From assembly GCA_949825025.1 (NCBI GenBank), contig OX463781.1, positions 10,046,648 to 10,110,647 on the forward strand: DNA of 64,000 nt, written 5' to 3'. Of the stretch, positions 58,363-64,000 are shown one piece after another (position 1 is the stretch's first letter; each line of letters begins with the position of its first letter). The notes under the pieces are model-generated. The model had not been told where the DNA came from. It saw only the letters and a list, made by a program, of their open reading frames with translations, and did not search any database. The DNA is from Siphlonurus alternatus (taxonomy: Eukaryota > Arthropoda > Insecta > Ephemeroptera > Siphlonuridae). The translations under genes and the position numbers were made by a program.

Positions 58363-59408
58363 TATGGCAAACAGTGTAAGTGTATAACAGTTTTCTGGTC
58401 AATAAAAAAAATGTTAATAATATTTTATAATGCTATTAAAATGACCAAACTTGTATACGTAAAACATACACAACTTAAAATTTTTAAAGGGTTTTTAAAT
58501 AACAGTAGATACACACAATACTTTTACATGTAATGTAATGTTATGTGCATCAATACATCCGTAGTGGGCATACATGACCAAAATGTGCCAATTGCCCCAA
58601 AATACCAACCAATCAATCAATATCTGTATTATACGCTATCGTGTCTATAATATATGAATTCTCATTACCTATTAGATTTTAAAAAAGTATTTCAGTGGTT
58701 GTCTGACATAACAGCACTTTCAGTCACCTTAATTATAATTAAATGTGTGTATTTTACTCAAGGTATAATTAGGCTGTTTTCTGAACCAACCGATGTTCAA
58801 TAGTACTTACCAGTTAGTAATTTTTAGATGTAAAATAGCATGCAGTATTTTGGATTATTCATATCTTATTTATTCATATCTACACATTTATAAACATCAA
58901 TTGCAGTAGTATAATTTATTAAATTTACACAAGCTTACTACACAACTCATAACTTACAAGGCACGAGGTAATATTCCTCACAATCCTGTAAATTAGACTA
59001 CTCGTCTCGCAAATTCTGCATTCACAACTTAATTTTGCTGAATGCTCTACTTTTTTTATTTAATATACAGTGTATTTTCATGAAAAGGATAAAAAATATT
59101 TTACATATTTTTTTTTTATGATTAACTCGAGTAAATTTTATATACAGCTTGCAAATAATGAAGTAATTTTTTAGTAACGTAAAAATAATTAGTATAGCTT
59201 CAATATAAAATATTTTTATATTTAAAAGTTTTTGCAAAAGAGTTTAATCAAAATGATGCAAATTAAACTGCTGCATGGATATTGAAAGACTATAAACAAA
59301 ACATGAAATCAAATGAAGATATCAAAACTTGAGATAAATAAATATTGGGAGCTGCTTTTTCAATCATGAATATTACATGGTGAGAGTAATAAATTATACT
59401 ACGATTAG

Positions 59409-59426
59409 TGACGTCACAGCTGACGT
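59409..59426. promoter_or_regulatory. CRE + E-box + CRE half-site composite (candidate)
   Basis: TGACGTCA (59409-59416), CAGCTG (59417-59422) and an overlapping TGACGT (59421-59426) in 18 bp. It lies ~530 bp beyond the 3' end of gene D's coding region. Regulatory function is inference. Confidence 0.35.
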
Positions 59427-59666
59427 ACCTGTCTGGTCAAGCTTGAAAATTTTAAAATGTTTACTAAAATACCAACCCAACTATTTCTCAATTAGCTTAT
59501 TTTTTAATTTTTAGAGTGCGATCAACAATACAATTTTATTGCTAAAAATAAAAGCTCTATATCTAATATTTTTAATATTATATTTCAAATTATCTATTCT
59601 ATTCTATTCTTTTTTTAAGCTTTGCCTTCTTTGAAAATAAATGACAAGTCAGAAAAAAAAAATCAA

Positions 59667-59706
59667 GAAAAAAAACATTATAATATATATTATAATGTTT
59701 TTTTTC
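59667..59706. repeat. 40-bp perfect palindrome
   Basis: G, eight A, CATTATAATAT, then the exact complement ending eight T, C. No spacer, so it could extrude as a cruciform. It lies ~120 bp past the poly(A) signal of gene D. Confidence 0.9.
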
Positions 59707-59827
59707 GTGATATAACAAATAACCATACGGCAAACCAACTGTACATCTGCTTATTACGACTTAAATATATAGAATGGTAAAAATCGAGAGAAAAAATACC
59801 ATATTTAACGAATTATACAAAATATTT

Positions 59828-59833
59828 TTTATT
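59828..59833 (-). terminator. Poly(A) signal of gene D
   Basis: AATAAA on the minus strand in TGTGACAATAAA, as after gene C. Confidence 0.6.
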
Positions 59834-59955
59834 GTCACAAAAATATTTCAATTCATATTACCAAAAATAAAAAATGTATAAGGAATTTTGTCGGCACCGA
59901 TGACATTGGTACTCGACTTGGGTGTTGTCAGTCATCGTTGTCAGCATGTCAGCGT

Positions 59956-60168
59956 TCAGTAGTAGAGTCCTCCGGTGCGGTAGCCCAGGTTGCCGTAGGC
60001 GGTAGAGCCGTAGGTGGTGGCGACTGCGGGCACAGCGTAGCCAGCACGGCCGTAGACGGACGCTGCTCCGTAGGCTCCTCCGTAGGCCGAGTTGTAGTAG
60101 GGCGAGGCGAGGTACTGGGCAGAGGCGACGGCCAGGACGGCGAGGACGACGATCAGGAGCTTGTACAT
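59956..60168 (-). CDS. Tyr/Gly-rich secreted structural protein, copy D
   Basis: Identical in every coding base to copies B and C, on the minus strand. Homology with C extends on both sides: upstream to the GGTTTTTGGC segment (reverse complement at ~60,348-60,357) and downstream to the poly(A) region, where the two are only loosely similar. Its promoter interval matches B more closely than C (same ACCGGGTGAAATG stretch and same 78-bp box spacing), and its 3' UTR insert (CTGACATGCTGACAACG) is also B-like. So D looks like a mosaic: C-like outer flanks around a B-like core, as expected if gene conversion homogenises the cores. Signal peptide, mature chain and stop are intact. Confidence 0.9.
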   Translation of the reverse strand: MYKLLIVVLAVLAVASAQYLASPYYNSAYGGAYGAASVYGRAGYAVPAVATTYGSTAYGNLGYRTGGLYY

Positions 60169-60215
60169 GATGTAGTCTGTGAGGTGACTGGTGCCTGTGT
60201 GTGTGTCAGCGAGGG

Positions 60216-60338
60216 TTTTATAGTGAGCACCGAGACACGCCCGGCCCAGACCTTGCCCGCCAAACTACTTGCTCCACCCGCGTGCGTACGACATTTCACC
60301 CGGTAGCATCACATTCACTACCGGCTAACCTTGCCCGC
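60216..60338 (-). promoter_or_regulatory. Promoter of gene D (TATA plus two GCGGGCAAGG boxes)
   Basis: TATAAAA on the minus strand at 60222-60216; boxes at 60260-60251 and 60338-60329. The 38-bp TATA-to-box distance is the same in all four copies. Confidence 0.8.
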
Positions 60339-60357
60339 TAAACACGTGCCAAAAACC

Positions 60358-63300
60358 AGCTGTTAAAAAAAAACATGATAGCCTTGATTAACAAATTTAT
60401 TTTTAACAATATAATATTTTTTAATTAATATATTGTTGTCAGATTTTATGATCTTTGTACTTTTTAGTTACGATTGAGGACTAGATATCGTAGGAGCATA
60501 ATTCTGTCACATATTTTTGCAACATAATACAGCAGGTTTTTTAACAGTAAGTTTTATGTCCTACGTTAACATTATATGCACCATATGCAGCGTCATAATT
60601 ATTATTTCTACAACAATTAACTTTTTCTGTTTATAGAGAATAAAATTATGCTATCGATAATTTTTGATATCCTTAAATTAAAAGCCATTAGCGTTCTCTT
60701 TTATAGGGCGTGATTTGAAACTCAAGGGGTAGAGAGAGCACTTACGAGATGAGGGTGTTGTTGTCACTGCCATATGACACGCCATCTTGATGGACTCTAC
60801 AGTCTCTTTAGCACAAAGAACCAACCGGAAATAACCGGAAGTACATCGATTTACGATATTTCCCTGCATGTAAATATTTTATTTACGCTGCAAAATCTAA
60901 AAATCTATAATGTTTAATAATAAAAAAAATAATCCCAATAAAATATTATTTTTATATTGAAAGCTCGATTTAATAAAGTATACTCTGCCATTTGGTGGTC
61001 TCATATCTGATAAAGAGATTGCCGCGAGTGCAGAATCAGCTGATCGCGTGTCAGTTAGTCATATGTCAGCAGCAGGCGGGAGGGCGTGGCACCCTGCGAC
61101 ATTTGAGTAATGTTGATGGCGTGTATACGGTCGCCAATACACCTGTACCCCTGCAGCACACACGACCAGAATATTGCCAACTTTGCAATAGAGGAGGGCG
61201 ACATATTGCTTTATTAATCCGACTCTCCACTCACTCTGTGTGTCATGTATGGATGTCGTACACATTTACTAGTCAATATTTAATAGCTTTTCGTGTCATT
61301 TTTCTCTTTTTGTTTTACTTATTTATATTTCATTCCTTTGATATTTATATTAAACTTTGTTCTTGACAGAATATGAATTTAAAATTCTACCTTTGAAATT
61401 TTTAAATATCATGTTGGTATTACAGTTAATTATTTCTTATATTTAAAAAGTTGTATATAAAAAATGCACATCTGAATTAAAATATATAAAAAAATATATA
61501 TATTGGAAAAAAAGGTGATTGACCTTCCCCATACAAAATCCATGGCAGCTATTACCACCCCCATTTTCACTACCCCAAACCAGCAAACAACATTGTGGGA
61601 TAAATTAAATATCAGGAGGCTTCTTCCCTTAAATGTAAATTAATTTTTCTTCATCAGTACGTGTTTAGTAACAGAATTGTGAAGTTAAAATAACAAAAAC
61701 TGTAACTTTAACATCAATTTTAGTTTGTAACATTATTTAATTAAAGCTTCATTAATTACACTAATTAAAAGTAGACTTTTAAAAAAAGTAAGTGCACTAT
61801 ACAATTAATATTTTCAATCAATTGAATGAAGAGTTTAAACAATGGCATCGTTTACATCAATCTGTCGTCACTACTCTTTCCATAAGTTTACATTAATGAC
61901 TGCATGCTATAAAAAAACACTGCCTGGGCGCATTCTGGTGCGGACATTTGATAGAAATGACGTCCACAAGGAAATGACGAGTCGCGGACAAGAGAGACAA
62001 ATTGCATTCCCTGCTGTGAAGAACAAACGGAGAGAGATCGATACCATTACCAATATTGATATAAAAAAGGTGTAATTTTTTGTGACATTAACTGATGCAA
62101 GTACGTTGAACTTTTTTGTATTCTGAAGTTGACATAAAAATAAAGTTTTATAAAATGCTTTTTAACAAATGCAAAATGACGTTATGAAATACGATATATA
62201 TTTTTATATATATTATAGCAAGGTTAGTTACAATTTCTTCCTCATTTATATATAACAATGTTTACTTTATTTCAAACAGTTTCAATATATTATGAAATTA
62301 AAAATCATTTTATAAATTCATAAAAAAGTAATACATTGTAGTACTTGATGTAAACAATATTTTGTGTTGTAATATTTAATTGCTCGTAAAAGCATTAAAT
62401 TTTAGAGACATTTCACATCTAATTAACCTGAAACAAATTTATGACTACTCTCGTTTGAATCTCTTGCAGTTAAAGAAATCATAATGACAATATAATTTAC
62501 GTATTTTATATTTAATTTAGAAAATACGCACAAATTATTATATGTTAGTTAAAAATAGAAACACTTAAAATATAATTTTAAATTTGTTCCGACTGTTAAG
62601 TGCGAAGTTTGTCACGTGTATTTTAACTGAATAAGAAATAGTATAGAGTGCATAACGTTGCTTCATTGCTTGGTCGCAAAGTGGAATGTTAGCGCGTTAT
62701 TTTGGTGGCTGGCAAGTGGAAAATGTCTAGTTATTCAACAAGAAGGTGTCTTCTCAACTATGGCTAACGTCCAACTCAAACAACACTCGTCGTTGAGGTG
62801 CATTCTGCTACGACAAATATAGAAGCGTATGTCCAAGAAAACGTTAATCTTCCAGCCGCTTTCTGCAACACTTTTCTCACTAAATTATAAACCAATATCT
62901 CATCACCGTGAAAATTGCTAAGTTTATTATAAGAAGTGACGTCAGAATAAATTCTTGTTATAAATCACAAGCAATAATTAGATCTTTACACTCAACACTT
63001 CTTTGAGACTTTAAAACAGATTGCTTTAAAAAAAAACTAGTTAAATACAAATTTGTTACTTGAATATATACTTTATTTCTGCAAAATTGTTACTTCATAC
63101 ACCTCGTTAGTAAAACGTACAGTAAAACTATAAAAGAAAATATTAGAATTTAAAAAAGTATTCCCGGTACCATATGTTTCTATATATACCTTTCATGATA
63201 TATGATGTATAGACTTTTAATTGAATTTAAAAGTTGTATGTTAAATATATTATGGTGCTAATGTGATGTTTAAAAGGACACAATTTTAATTATTGTATTA

Positions 63301-64000
63301 ATTTTATAGATCATATATATTTTAAATATTGTTTGGGTATATGTGTTTAAATTTATTAAATTTAGGCTAATTTTAATTAGAATTAAGTATGTTACATATT
63401 TAATGTAATAATTGACGTGATCCATGCTGTACAGCCTATGATCGAAATAAAAATTTGAATTTGAATTTCTTCCTATGACAATGAAGATTATAGATGTTGA
63501 GGGCACCTACTTTGATGAAATTCCTTTTTTTTTATATTGAAACAGCTATTATAAGATATCAGTTTCTACATTTTTTTATTTTTTTAATTTTCATGCATTT
63601 TGGTTATTTATTCTATTACAGAACTGATTAAATTTTTAACAATGGACATTATCAAAGCTGTATTGATTAATTTGTTTGAGCGTGCAATTATATTTAAGTG
63701 AGTCAGTACTGGGAAAATGCAAGTGAGTCTAGATTGTACATTGAAAGGTATACTTATAATTTATAATACGTAACCTAACTTTACCACAACCTACTTTCCA
63801 ATTATACTATACTATAATAATTAATTATTTTTACTCTTTTTGACTTCAATTTTTTGCAAACTTTTTTTCTGCGTTATTATAATGTATGTGTATGTATTTT
63901 AATAACCTTCAAACTACTTTGACGCAGTAACAAAAACTTTATTTTTATTCTTTCATACTCTGTGCTGATTCAAATCCATTTTCTATTATGTCACTTTGAT
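60358..64000. other. 3.6 kb non-coding; promoter-like block at 60.75-60.85 and GC-richer block at 61.0-61.25 kb
   Basis: AT-rich apart from 60,700-60,860, 61,000-61,240, 61,900-62,060 and 62,640-62,860. The frame at 61842-62075 (77 codons, plus) is somewhat GC-richer than its surroundings but contains no recognised domain, and I do not call it a gene. Nothing identifiable follows to the window end. Confidence 0.45.
60765..60850 (+). promoter_or_regulatory. YY1-type plus tandem ETS sites (candidate TATA-less promoter)
   Basis: GCCATCTTGATGG near 60,781-60,793 contains a YY1/Pho-type GCCAT core. ACCGGAAATAACCGGAAGT at 60824-60842 holds two ETS cores 10 bp apart, followed by ATCGAT. This combination is characteristic of housekeeping promoters in animals. 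No first exon could be recognised in either direction. Confidence 0.4.

Larger units (their letters stand above)
58363..59827. other. 1.46 kb non-coding; CRE/E-box cluster and 40-bp palindrome
   Basis: AT-rich. Contains TGACGTCACAGCTGACGT at 59,409-59,426 and a 40-bp perfect palindrome at 59,667-59,706. No gene. Confidence 0.5.

Noticed and set aside
61842..62075. 77-codon frame MASFTSICRHYSF...
   Set aside because: Slightly GC-richer than its flanks, but no domain, signal peptide, promoter or splice context supports a gene.

Overview
The window is eukaryotic, AT-rich (roughly 70% A+T by eye) and almost entirely non-coding. It carries very long (CT)n/(GA)n arrays, long homopolymers, a 43-copy AAAT array, many foldback/MITE-type elements, one pol III tRNA gene and a 200-base scaffold gap. 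The only convincing protein genes have an arthropod structural-protein look: an 18-residue-class signal peptide, a short Tyr/Gly/Ala-rich mature chain, a TATA box and a very short 5' UTR. An arthropod is therefore likely. A crustacean is my preference because of the dinucleotide-array load, but nothing here proves it.

Layout: 1-31 kb is gene-poor. It is punctuated by CT/GA arrays and by at least seven short inverted-repeat elements. These fall into TTAA-flanked (13.2 kb, perhaps 18.0 kb), TA-flanked (15.9, 21.9 and 23.2 kb) and 8-bp-TSD hAT-like (16.7 kb) groups, plus an element of unassigned type at 0.6 kb. The assembly gap lies at 30,249-30,448. A complete tRNA-Pro(AGG) lies at 31,885-31,956. 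From 37,098 to 40,442 there is a 3.3-kb foldback element. Its ~1.1-1.2 kb inverted arms contain a 15-bp minisatellite and a ~78-bp tandem unit, and it is bracketed by an 8-bp direct repeat.

From 46.8 to 60.4 kb lie four intact intronless genes (A and D on minus, B and C on plus). All encode the same 70-residue secreted Tyr/Gly-rich protein. Three coding sequences are identical and the fourth differs by one synonymous base. Each copy carries its own promoter: TATAAAA plus two copies of GCGGGCAAGG, the proximal one always 38 bp from the TATA box. The copies form two inverted pairs. A and B are divergent and share one 3' flank; C and D are convergent and share another. This points to duplication with promoter followed by inverted-repeat gene conversion. 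The remaining DNA holds short GC-richer islands with clustered transcription-factor-like motifs (CRE, AP-1/MARE, tandem ETS, homeodomain palindromes). These are offered only as regulatory candidates. No transposase, reverse transcriptase or other recognisable multi-exon gene could be supported.
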